A stretch of DNA of 64,000 bases from positions 243,952,979-244,016,978 of the forward strand of contig JBOZIK010000001.1 of the NCBI GenBank assembly GCA_051453625.1. Direction: 5' to 3'. This document shows, in pieces, positions 34,991 to 46,096 of this stretch. The stretch's first letter is position 1; each line of letters opens with the position of its first letter. The position numbers were made by a program, and so were the translations under genes. The notes beneath the pieces are model-generated. The model was given only the letters and a program-made list of their open reading frames with translations, had not been told where the DNA came from and made no database searches. The stretch comes from Welwitschia mirabilis. Taxonomy: Eukaryota; Gnetophyta; Gnetopsida; Welwitschiales.

Positions 34991-37790
34991 AAAATCATAC
35001 TCATCAAAAAAAAAAATGTATATACCAAATGAAATTCACCTGCTCATCTTTGTTATCCTTAATTAAAGGCAATACAATTTTTGCATCAAAAATATTCAAA
35101 AATAGATGATAAGCATAACACTAGTTTTTCAAAATATCTACTTTCTTATGCAAGTCCACTTTTTTTGTGTACATTGTGATCTCTTTCGATAGGAAATCAT
35201 CAGAATTAGATAACTATCTCTTAGGAGAAAACACTAGACTTTTAAATGTAGTTTTTATTTTATCCTTCTGTGAAGTCTCTGTTTTTTGTTTCTTATTTTT
35301 AGCTTTTAAATTTATCATCTTCTTTACTAATAGAAACAAATTAATTTTTCCTTCATCCTTGTTAAAATAGTTGAATGCTGAATTCATCTTGATGACCTCA
35401 TGTACCAATCCAAATTTAAGTCTCGTAATTCATGGTTTCTCTTTTTTAATTTTGCCTTGTTTGCCTTTAACTGATTGATCTCTATTAATTTGTATTAAAA
35501 CTCATTGAATAGAAGAAACATATTCAATAAAGAATCATTAAAAAGGGTAAATATCATGTTGTGCTCTCCTTCATTTACAATCTCTTCCATTCTATCTTCT
35601 TAGAGATGCCTCTTAATCTAAAACTCTTCCCAAGACTCATAAAACAATGCAAAACCCTTCTTAGATTTATAAATGGATTTTAAACATTTACCTATATCAA
35701 TGAATATGAAAATTCGATTAAAAAAATAAAAATAAAATTATTATCAATTGATAAACACTATCTAAAATCAAAGACATAATTCAACATCTTTTAGACTAAC
35801 ATTTATGGCCTAGAATTCTTAATTTTTTCCAATACAACATAATACATTTCATCAAAATTTATTGTTGTCATTATAATTTAAAGAAAAAAAAAGAAATGTG
35901 TCTAATTTAAAAGAAACACCTCATACCTCTTTTCAAAGCTAAATCAACCACAACATTAAGGTTATCTAAGACTACTTCTAATACTTATCTCTCTTATTTA
36001 GATGCTTCATTATTCCCTTTGATTCCAAATTTTTGATTCATCATGAAAGATGAAAGGCTACTACTATCACAAGCTAGAGACCTCAGTGACCTCTTAGGTT
36101 AAAGCACAAACCTCTCTTATAAAACTTTATCTCCTTTCTCAAATTCACTATCTATAAGTTCAACCCCAAATTTTCTTGCAATTTCTAACAAATTTAGAGA
36201 TTTGTTATTAATTTTATTGGAGCTATTTCCCTCTTTGATCTCTAGGAAAAGGTCTTATTAAGATAATATTCTATCACTATCCAAAGATAATGATTTATAA
36301 ATACCAACTAGAAGGAATAAATTCAGATGAAAACTAAAAGGAAAAGTATATCCTCAACTTCTCTTACAATGTTGCATTGTCTGTAACATTCTTGTACTTA
36401 TCTAAGAACATCACTTAAATGTCTTTCTTTCTTTAAACATAGAATAAAAATTTCTAAAAATCCATACTAGAATCCCTAAAGAATTAAGATGATCATTGGG
36501 CATTATTCTTAAATAAAAGATGAACAATCAAATTCTAATTTTGATTTAACCCTAAAGTATATAAAAGCTTCACCTTTGTCTAATTAACTAACTCCTCTAC
36601 TTATGATATGTTGTTTGCCATCTATTAAACCAAAAATTTCCCTCAAGAATTTAATGAAAACTAAAATACACTTACCATCCTAATTGAATTTCATCAACCT
36701 TATCCTCTTTAAAAAAGATCACACCATATTTGAAATAGAGAAAGTGTAAAATGAGGATACATGTTAAAAACATAATAGATCTAATAAATTATTTCAAATG
36801 AGTTCATCTTTTCAAGATGGCTTCTACTCCAATATTTTGATAAGGCTTATATTTTTAACATCCTTTTTGATGAACACCCAACTCTGCTTTTTTTGATATA
36901 GAACATTCCAATTCCTATTTTTCTTCTTAAAGCTTGTACTTCTTTGAAGAACTCAATGGTAAATGTAGTTTGATCTTTTCAAATTTCTCCACTTTAATTC
37001 TCAACCAAGTGATTCTCTTGCCTTCTACATATGAATGCATCCTAACTTAAAAGTCTATAACTTCGATGTCATCTAAGTTCTTTAATGCCTCTTTGTGGCT
37101 AGTGTGTATAAAGATGAGGAGTTAACTGACTTCTGCCTTGAAGCTATATCTTCACCTCCTTTTCCCTTTGAATAAACTTTATAAGAAGGTTTGCTATGTT
37201 ATAAATCTAGCAAAATTTTAACACTACTTTCCTTGATGAATCACTTCCACTGCATTTGTTAAACATGCAAATTAAACTTAAAGTAAAAGGAGGAAACCTG
37301 AAAAATAAGAAGAAGAAGAAGAAAAGAAAAAAATGAATACAATTCAAATATCTTTTCTTCATTATTTCCCCTCCTCAATCTTCTCCCTTTCTTATTCCAA
37401 GCCCTAATTTAGACACTCTTTGTCAAACTAAAAAATTACTACATTAAAATTTGTTAAAGAAAACCCCTATGTGCTTGCTCTCTCTTCCAATTGTGGTATT
37501 CATCAAGAATAAGAACATTACAATGTGGTAATTTACAAACCTTTTCTCTTTATTTATCAATATAAAATATCCATAAATATAAAAAATATATTTAATTAAA
37601 AAAAAGTGGGATGATATGCTAATATACAATGTTTTAGTATAGTTGGGTAAGCTAAACACTCCAAAAATTGGATATAATTCTTTTACCTTATATGCCTATG
37701 TTTCATATGTTTAGCACACATTAAAATTAAAAAAATTTATTTTCCGTATAAAGGAAGAAGAAAAAAAAGAAAAGAGAATAATGTTGCAAT
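34990..37790 (-). pseudogene. Antisense coding-like block inside element E, unknown
   Basis: Between protease and RT the plus strand loses coding sense, while the minus strand reads a long decayed protein. Segments in order are ALKNLDDIEVIDF near 37090, MHSYVEGKRITWLRIKVEKF near 37040, LHLPLSSSKKYKL near 36960 and LHFLYFKYGVIFFKEDKVDE near 36720. LGILVWIFRNFYSMFKERKT near 36460 and LLEIARKFGVELIDSEFEKG near 36170 follow. About six stops fall over some 330 codons. The segments look like one protein but match no family I know. Plant gypsy elements can carry additional antisense ORFs, though usually next to an LTR. An inserted foreign element is the alternative, but I see no ends for one. Confidence 0.5.
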
Positions 37791-37849
37791 AATTAAAGGA
37801 AGTTGTAACTCCATCAGAACTCATTCAAAACAATTAGAAGGTAAGACAT

Positions 37850-38930
37850 CTAAACCAAAATCCTATAATCTTTTCCCATTCTACCTTGGAAAATAATTTA
37901 GATGAATACTATGAAGATCAATTAATTTATGAAGCACTAAAAGGCCATAAAACCGAAACATTCCTATCCACCTCCCAAAACATAGAAACTTATGATTTTT
38001 GTACCAATTCCCAGGACAAAGATCAAATACTAAAAATCAACCAAGCCTTATAGACAAACTTAAAATATGAACTATGATAAGTCCTTTTGAAACATATGAA
38101 TGTTTTTGCATGATACTAAAAAAACATGATAGGAATAAGTAAATCTATAGTCATGTAAAACATTGTAATCAAACTAGGAGTAACCCCAGTGAAATAAAAC
38201 ACTAGAAAATTAAATCCCAAAATTTCTTTATAGTTAAGAAATATATCCAATGATTATTAGTTATTGGGTTCATCAGGACCATCGACTACTCTCATGAGGT
38301 TTCAAACATGATCATAGTTTCAAATAAGAATGAAAGCATCATAATATGTAGGAATTCTCAAGATTTAAACAAAGTCACCCTTAAAGATAACTATTAATTA
38401 TCAAACATTGACATTTTTGTAGATAATAGAACTAGATATCAACTATTATCTTTTATGGATGGGTATTCAAGATGTAACCAAATCTTTATTAATCCCTAAG
38501 ATCAATACAAAACCATCCTCATAACTCCATGGGCATTATTTTGTTATGTCATGATGTCGTTTAGACTAAAAATACTAGCATAACTTATCAATAAACCATT
38601 AATTAGATCTTATAGAACTTAATTAATCAATTGATCAAAGATTTTGTTAATGATATAGTGGTGAAATTACAATAAGATGATCAACATCCTCAAGACTTAA
38701 AGAAGTTATTTCAAATAGCTCAAAAGTACAACTTGAAATTAAACCTTAAGAAATATGTCTTTAGAGTCCAATCAAGGAAACTACTAAGATTCATGATATC
38801 AAAAATGGAGATAGAAATAGATTCTAAAAAGGTTAAGGTAATAATAGAAATTTATCCACCTAACAACTTAAAACAATTGAGAATCCTACAGAGTATGATG
38901 CAATTAATAAGATAAGTTTGAACCATTTAT
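37850..38930 (+). pseudogene. Element E reverse transcriptase remnant
   Basis: Begins with an acidic N-terminal stretch (YYEDQLIYEALKGHK) and ILKINQALQTNLKYEL near 38025, as in Tat RT. LLSFMDGYSRCNQIFINP near 38445 corresponds to the first catalytic Asp motif. It is followed by ILITPWALFCYVMMSFRLK, the usual TPWGxFCYxVMPFGLK. The active-site box near 38645 reads FVNDIVVKLQ for YVDDIVVKS, so one catalytic Asp is Asn. Downstream, the open 60-codon stretch 38733-38912 (LNLKKYVFRVQSRKLLRFMI) is the RT thumb. Stops elsewhere make it inactive. Confidence 0.9.
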
Positions 38931-39039
38931 GCACTTTCTAAGAAAAGATACAACCTTCAACTATAATAGGAGATGTCAAGAAGCATTTAAAAAGATCAAA
39001 ATATATTTGAAAAATCCACCAATATTAAGCCCACTGAAT

Positions 39040-39390
39040 GCAAATCAATCATTCTACTTATACTTGGATCATAGTAAACATGGAATAAATGCCATGATTT
39101 TTCAATGATACAAAGACCACCAAGATAAACCATTCTACTAAATAAGTCAAACATTATATTAATACAAAAATAATTACTCTAATATTAAGAAAAAATTCTT
39201 AAGTTTAGTATTTGCCTTGCAAAAAATTTAGGCATTACATGATCTAAGGAAAGACAATAGTGATCAGTGATCAAAATATATTGAAATATATCCTTGAGTT
39301 TTTAATTAAAAGCACTAGGTTAATAAAATGAACCTCACTCTTAGCTGAGTTCAATTTAGAATTTTGATCATAGAAGTTAGTTAAAGAAAG
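39040..39390 (+). pseudogene. Element E RNase H remnant
   Basis: SFYLYLDHSKHGINAMIFQ near 39050 and NNYSNIKKKFLSLVFALQKI near 39170 match the gypsy RT-linked RNase H pattern (LYIAxSxxAxGAVLxQ and YxxIEKxxLALVxAxQKL). Stops are present. Confidence 0.82.
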
Positions 39391-39499
39391 ATGAATTATA
39401 GAATAACTAGTAGAGATACCTTAACAAGAAGAGGAATGAAGTGATTTATCCAATGATCAATTTTCAAATGAAGATATGTTTCTTTTAAAATAAAGGAAG

Positions 39500-39880
39500 G
39501 AATGGAATTCCTACATGTACTTCAACAGAGCTAAAAATTAAAATTAAGGCTTGGTAGAAATAGTTTTCTTTTTACCAACAATCAATATGACATGTCCAAG
39601 TCAGTTAAGTTCAATTTTTTTTTCACAAACAACATAGTTAAGTATAAAGTGCTATTAAGAGGGCTCAACATAGCCATCTAATGTGGGCTATACAAATTGA
39701 AAGTCATTGGAGATTTCCAACTCATGATTAATCAACTCATTAGATCATATGAATGTAAGTCTGAAACTTAACAACCCTATGTAGAAGCAATAAAGAAGAG
39801 CATATCCCATTGAGGCAACCTCATGAAGGAATAATAAAATGATAAATTATCTAGCTAACTTGATCAACTATTAACTACAT
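39500..39880 (+). pseudogene. Element E second RNase H (Tat-type aRH) remnant
   Basis: MYFNRAKN near 39518 stands for the MYFDGA start of the extra RNase H domain. VKFNFFFTNNIVKYKVLLRG near 39610, then GLYKLKVIGDFQLMINQLI and ECKSET, match the TNNxAEYEAL...LKVxGDSxLVINQ...YECK pattern. This domain lies between the normal RNase H and the integrase only in the Tat lineage, which fixes the classification. The first catalytic Asp is Asn here. Confidence 0.82.
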
Positions 39881-40149
39881 GATTTGATAATGAAAGGGTT
39901 TAAACATATTAAAAATATGCAAGTTCTATTTAGAGGAATAAAAGGTAAAGAAAATATTAGACATTCAATAGGAGAAAAGTTCAAAAGTAATAAAATATGC
40001 AATCCAATTAGATGATTGACATAAGACCATGATCCAATATCTAGCAGATCAAATACTACCTAATGAGTTCATCGAGTCTCAAAAGAAAAATTTTTGAATT
40101 AAAGAAATAAAGTTTTTTTAATCCAAAATTAAATATTCAAAAGGTTATT

Positions 40150-41265
40150 TAATGGTGTCTTGTTGTATTGTCTTAAATATTCCAAATTGCCTTAAATATT
40201 CTAAAGCATCAATAATCTTAAAAGTAGCCCATAATGGATTATGTGGAATATACCAGGGGAAAAAGTCATTAGCTCTTTACATCATTTGATTAGGGTATTA
40301 TTAGATAAATTTACAAGAAGGCTATGTCAACTATGTCAAAATTTATCATAAATGCCAAATTCACATCCCAAGCTTATGTCAACCTCTAAATGAATTATAC
40401 CTAATTAATCTTATATGAATTTTCAGGTGTTAGATCTTATAGGACTAATAAATCCAACTTCATCTAAATCACATTCCTTTATCTTAATGGCAAATGAATA
40501 ATTTTTAAAATTAGTCAAAGTGATCCCATTAAGAAAAATCACTATGAAACAAATCTAGAAGTTCATCTGGAAAACATTATAATAAGACTTGGGATCCCAT
40601 ATGGCTTAATCACTAATAATGGTCCTCAGTTTATATCAACTGAACTAGATTAGTTCTTATAAAAATTTAACATTAATAACTCATTCTCTTCACCAAGATA
40701 CCCCATAAAAATGGTCAAGTCAATTCCATAAATGAAACCATAATCAAACATCTAAAGAAACTTATCCAAACAAATAAAAGGTTATGTCATGAAAAATTAA
40801 GCTATGCTCTAGGGATTTGTCAAATAATAATAAAAATTACCATTGGATCAATACAATATGAATTATTCTATAGATCAGAAGCAATCCTTTCCATGAAAAT
40901 ACAAATTCCTACTCTTAAGATGATGATAAAATACTTTGAAATAACAAATAAAGATAATGAGACAAGATTAATGAAATTGCAATTATTAAAGAAAAACATG
41001 ATCAAGTTCTAAATTATAGTTAAATATACCAAAAGATAATAAGTAAGGCATTAATGAAAATATTAAAAGTAGAGATTTTGATGTCAATGATCTACTTCTA
41101 AAACTCAACCAGCCAAAAAAGGGCCAAAATTTCCTCCAAATGGGTTAGGACCCTACATAATATTAAAGAAGTATGATAAAGAAACATATGAATTAAAAAC
41201 TCTTGATAACATAGTAGATAAGGAATTGATAAATTATCATTATTTGAAAAAGTATTACTATTAAA
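40150..41265 (+). pseudogene. Element E integrase remnant
   Basis: Readable segments follow the Tat integrase order. VAHNGLCGIYQGKKS near 40210 is the HHCC zinc domain region, followed by YVNYVKIYHKCQIH near 40330. The DDE core is badly broken, with GIPYGLITNNGPQF near 40590 and TPYRPxGQ reduced to PHKNGQVNS. ITIGSIQYELFYRSEAILSM near 40840 and FPPNGLGPYIILKKYD near 41130 belong to the C-terminal module. It ends ELINYHYLKKYYY at 41262, as related polyproteins do. Inactive. Confidence 0.87.
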
Positions 41266-41603
41266 TCCTTGCTTTAAATCATTTCAACTTATCTTCTTTT
41301 TGATGTATTAATTAATATATTATCACATAGATTTCACTTTTTTCTTTATTAGAATTATGAATTTCTTGGAAAATAAATAATAAAGAGCTACTAATGTTCA
41401 CAAAATTCAAAACATAGGTAATAGAATTTGGTACTTAATCAATGAAATGACACCACCAAGGCATCATCTTAAGTGAATTGAAAACTAGTAAGAATAAAAG
41501 TACAATGACTAAGAAGAAATAACACCTGATCTAAAAGAAGCACTAGTACTAAAGATTTAAAAGAAATAATAGGTTTTAGTTTAATATGGCCTTATGTTAT
41601 AGC

Positions 41604-41618
41604 AAAAAAGGGGCAAAC
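41604..41618 (+). other. Polypurine tract of element E
   Basis: AAAAAAGGGGCAAAC ends exactly at the 3' LTR start. Confidence 0.85.
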
Positions 41619-42016
41619 TATAATAGAACTAGTCAAATACCAAATTGAATTAAACAAGAATTCCCTACATCACAAATAAGGTTTAGATCATGTAATAAAT
41701 AGTGTCTATGGAAATTTATCTATAAACGTATATTTTAAATGCTTTTTCTTTAATAGTTTGTCTACAAAAGTCTACTTCTAATATATTATCTACAAAAGTA
41801 TATTTTCAGTTTATCTTTAATCCTCTACATACAAAAGCTATTCTCAGTCCATCTTTAGTACTCCATCTGTCAGAGTCTATCTTTAATAGTCTATCTGCAA
41901 AAGTCTATTTTCAAAATTCTATCTTTAAAAGTCTATATGTAAAAGTTTATTTCCAATACTCTATTTACAAAACTTCGCTTCCAGTTCATCTCTATCACTC
42001 TATCTGCAAATTTTTC

Positions 42017-42084
<68 letters not shown>

Positions 42085-42184
42085 NNNNNNNNNNNNNNNN
42101 NNNNNNNNNNNNNNNNNNNNNNNNNNNNNNNNNNNNNNNNNNNNNNNNNNNNNNNNNNNNNNNNNNNNNNNNNNNNNNNNNNNN

Positions 42185-42261
<77 letters not shown>

Positions 42262-43776
42262 CCCCTATCTATCTATCTATCTCTAGAACTTCACCTACAA
42301 AACTCTATCTTTAGCACTTCACGTAGAAAACTACATCTCTAATAGTTTGTCTATAAAACTTTAGCTCTACAACTTTACTTGTAAAACTCCATCTTTAACA
42401 TTTCATTTGTAAAAGCCTACTTTCAATTTATAAAACCTCATTTTCAACATTTTTTCTATTACAATGTACATATAGAATCTATTCTCTGAAACTCTATGCT
42501 CATAAAGATGACTCCAAAACTCCATCTTTAAAAAACATTTTGTAAACAATTTACAGAAATAGGAAGAAAAGTTCAAATTAACCTCTTCTATGACCCTAGC
42601 ATAGTCCACCTATTTCTATTTTCTATAGGATCTAATCCTGGTGAATCTTTACATATCCCACCCTTTTCTCAACCATTTAATCACTTCCTCCCATTACAAA
42701 TTTTATCCTAATGTGTAAAAAAAGAAAAGCAACAAAAAAAAAGAAGAAGAATAAATCTAGAAGAAAGAATTTAGCCAAACTCTTCTAGTCATTAGCAAAT
42801 TCTCCTTCAGCTAAGAATCAAGTCAAATCATCATCACAACTCTAAGAGCTAAAGGTTTCCTTAAACATCAAGCTTAAAATAACTCAAGTCTTATAAGTCC
42901 ACCTATTATAAGTTAATACAATTATCATCTTTCTCTTTCTTAGTATATTTGATGCATTTCTAGTTTTTCCTTAACAATTTTATAAATTAATTATGCCATT
43001 TAGAGTTTTAAAAATTTTTCTTCAACATTTTGAAAGTTATACATGTTAATATTAGTGATTCTATCTTCTAAATAGTTCTATTTAGTTTTTTAAATCTACT
43101 TTATAAGGATTATTTAGTTATTTAATTTACTAAAATAGTTGCTTTTTACTTACCGATTAGCCTTTCCTCATCCATTGAATAAAATATTATGCTATTCTAA
43201 TCTATCTATGAAACTATTATAGTTTATCTGTAGACCTCTTCTAATTTGTTTGTACAACTATTCCAATTATCTATTAAATATTCTAGCTCATCTACAGAGT
43301 GATTTCTGCCATTGATTTAAATTATTTAGAATTACGGTGAAAATATTTCATTTTCTATGTTATTCTATAATGTCGTTTAAGCTTATCCAACGCATTTGTT
43401 AGAATATCTTATTTTCTTTTATTTCAAAATAGTCTCACTATGTTTATAGAACTGTGTAGTTTCATTCATATAGACTTCAGTCAGTTTGTTTAATTAATTT
43501 TCTACTAGTTTCATTATTGTAATGTCTTAAATTCCTAGTTCATACATGAATAACATGATATATCATTCTAGCACTTCCTAAGCATATTTTTTCCAGAAAG
43601 CACCCTTTACAATTTTTACTTTCTAAAGAAAAAATAAAGGTTTTTCCCTTTTTTAAAATAGCATTAAAATTTCATTTCTAATTCCTTATTAGTATTTAAG
43701 TCTGAAAATTTGTTTATCCTTCTATCAAGTCATCTAAATCAATTCATTTAAAAAGTTATCACAAATCATCATGATA
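41619..43776 (+). repeat. Element E 3' LTR
   Basis: Begins TATAATAGAACTAG (the usual TG now TA) and ends ATGATA before the CTACA duplication. It is collinear with 30117-32108 but enlarged by a CT microsatellite and a 100-N gap at 42085-42184. Confidence 0.9.
42016..42284 (+). repeat. (CT)n and (CTAT)n microsatellite with gap
   Basis: A long CT array runs on both sides of a 100-N gap (42085-42184), then about four CTAT units. The array is absent from the 5' LTR, so it grew after insertion. The true length is unknown. Confidence 0.97.
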
Positions 43777-43781
43777 CTACA

Positions 43782-44735
43782 TTCTATTAAAATTATGAGA
43801 TTCTAAGGCTATGTGTCCTTCTCCTTCATACATTCAACATTCTATCTTGAAAACATTAGATTTAGAATAAAAGGAAGTGTTTCCATAATTCTTACCTTAA
43901 ACTTACTTTCACCTTAAACTCTAGATTATTTTTTATGTTTTTGTGAAATAAGTCTTTTCACCCTCCTTGTGATAAGAGCAAGTTCTTCATCTATATCAGC
44001 CTTAGAGTAATTTTATTTTGGTTCTTCCTCTATCTTTTCTTTTGAATGTTGTTTTGTACTTTCACTAGTTGAATTATAATGGAATTCTATTTTAAGTAAC
44101 CATCTTGAATAAGATTCATTTCATAAGATGTTAAAGCACTTTGTAGCTCTTTAATCTTTATAGAGTTAAAATCTCTTGATTCCTCCATTACTATTATCTT
44201 GGGAATATGTTTTAGAGTTAAAGATATAATAATGTTTTCTATTACCTTATCCTCTAGAAGACTTTCTCCAATGCCTTACGTAACATTCATAATGTTAGAA
44301 ACTCTTGTGCATTACTCATGAGCTCTTTTGCTATTGTTTATTTAATATTTTCAAACTAGTTCATCCACTTGATAACAGAAGTTTCTTTATACATTTCTAT
44401 TAAATGTTTTATATCTCTTCTGTTATCTTATATATAGCTATCCTATTGAACTCCTCCATTATAAGAGCTAAATAAAGAGCATTCTTGGTTTTAGAATCAT
44501 ACATGAAGGTGGACTTTTCTTTATCTTTCTAATTTTTTCTTGTCTTAATTTGTATGATGGTGTTTCTTATAGCATCTATTATGGTTTTTGTAGGTTTTTT
44601 ATATCCTTATTATATGCTTTGTCAAATCTAAAACTCATAAGACTATAAGTACACCTACATCCTCATCTTCTAAGAGGCATAATTAGTCCCATTAAGAGCA
44701 GAGGTCTAATAGATGGCATCCTTACCATAGTTTAC
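43782..44735 (-). pseudogene. Element D gag N-terminal part
   Basis: Minus strand near 44715: INRPPLLNGTNYASWKMRM, the start of the copia gag (UBN2-type) domain. NALYLALIMEEFNRIA near 44485, PKIIVMEESRDFNSIKIKEL near 44200 and LTSYEMN near 44120 follow in the right order. The zinc-knuckle region near 43830 reads EGEGHIALE with flanking Cys changed. Element E is inserted just after it. Decayed by stops and frameshifts. Confidence 0.85.
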
Positions 44736-44761
44736 TTAAGAAAGTTACTTCTTTTCATGAG

Positions 44762-44779
44762 TACCTACTTTGATACCAC
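44762..44779 (-). other. Primer-binding site of element D (initiator tRNA-Met)
   Basis: The minus strand reads TGGTATCAAAGTAGGTA, close to TGGTATCAGAGCAGGTT, the complement of plant initiator tRNA-Met used by most copia elements. Two of the three differences are transitions. Confidence 0.85.
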
Positions 44780-44783
44780 TTAA

Positions 44784-46096
44784 TGTTCATTGAATTTATA
44801 TGGAAGTGATTAATTAAGTGTATTAAAAAACACAATTTTACCAATATCAAATTAAAAATAGTATAATAAAAATCTTACTAAGATAATGTGGTTTCCCAAC
44901 CTGAGTGTGTCCCACACAGAGGATAGCTTCATCTCATACCTCTAGATATTCTTAACCTATAAAGAATAATGGTTTTATAGTAGCACTAATCTTACATCCA
45001 AAATGAGAAGATCCTTTCAAGGTAGCACTCTCTTTCCCTTAAGAATAACCAAACTTATAATACCCAAAATATGTACATAAGTATAATCACGATGTGAAAT
45101 GCTCCTCACAAGGTAGCAACATATTCCCCTTAATGAAAACCAACAATATAATAACATAATATGCTCATAAGTACTTATAAAGCAAACCTATAGAAGGGTT
45201 TCCTTATAATATAGAACTCTAGTAAGGAATCTTGAAGTTTTTATAATAAAAGAATGGACTATGTTAAAGTATTTAAGAATATAATAGTCTAACAATATGA
45301 GATCTAATAAAAGAAATAGAAACAGATACACCAACAAGAGTTAATGATGAATCTTTAAAAAGAGTATGAATTTCTTTTTGTTATCATCACCACAAGTGCT
45401 AATGAATAATGTAATGTTCTAGGATCTAATGAATGAAAGTTGTATATGCTTAAACATTTTTTGCAGATGGTAGATTAATGCTTTGTGAGTAGATCCAATT
45501 ACCTATGCATTCATTTCTTATTTTTAGATCCATAAAGTAATTTGGTCATGTTATGCCTTTATATCTTTGAAGAGTTTCTAGCTATTTAACTTAGGATATT
45601 AGCCATTTAAACTTTGTAATAACTATGTAATAAATAGAAATGACTATTCATTGGACACACATCTTCTATTTTGTTTGACATGAACCTTCATCAAAGATGT
45701 CTTCAAATTATAGACACCTACTATCAGTCAGACATCTTTCACATGATAGGTATCTTTAGTCAAAGTTCCCAAAAATGGATGAAAATTGAATTATATAATC
45801 TCTAATTATTCATGATTATGAATTTGTAATGCAAAACTTGATAGATTTTATAGAACATAAAATATTTGTCAAAGAATAAATTAACTCTATTATCTATTCT
45901 AGTTTAGTGTTAACATCTTCTAACATGTAGATGTCTTTCATCTATGTCAGGTCCATTTTTCAGTATAGTCATCTTCATTGGGATAGATTTCTTTAACTTA
46001 TAATTTGAAAGATATATTTAGCATAGACATCTCTTAAGATTTCTTTACCATAGATGTTTCCCATTCTATAAGAATTCTTAGTTAATTAATTTGGCA
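44784..46096 (-). repeat. Element D 5' LTR (outer edge uncertain)
   Basis: The inner edge TGTTCATTGAATTT is five bases from the primer site. 44838-45740 aligns with 15535-16400. AGATGTCT/AGACATCT-type dyads lie at 45700-46070. An end at GGCA (46096) is my best guess from the partner's GGTAAGGCA; sequence up to about 46300 might still belong to it. Confidence 0.7.

Larger units (their letters stand above)
30117..43776 (+). mobile_element. Element E: Tat-lineage Ty3/gypsy retrotransposon inside D
   Basis: A complete plus-strand element of 13,660 bp including a 100-N gap. The LTRs are 30117 to about 32108 and 41619-43776, about 2 kb each. The perfect TSD CTACA lies at 30112-30116 and 43777-43781. 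Domain order is gag, protease, an antisense block, RT, RNase H, a second RNase H-like domain, integrase. Two RNase H domains, long LTRs and large size are known marks of the Tat lineage (Ogre, Grande, Retand). All domains contain stops. The element interrupts gag of D just past the zinc-knuckle region. Confidence 0.93.
15488..46096 (-). mobile_element. Element D: Ty1/copia retrotransposon, split by C and E
   Basis: A minus-strand copia element whose right boundary is uncertain (about 46.1-46.3 kb). Removing C (20281-28700) and E (30117-43776) gives about 8.5 kb in the order gag, protease, integrase, RT, RNase H. The LTRs are 15488-17890 (3') and 44784 to about 46100 (5'). The initiator-Met primer site at 44762-44779 confirms the orientation. 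Every domain is riddled with stops and frameshifts, so the element is long dead. It is the host of both insertions and therefore the oldest of the three. I could not establish a TSD. Confidence 0.85.
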
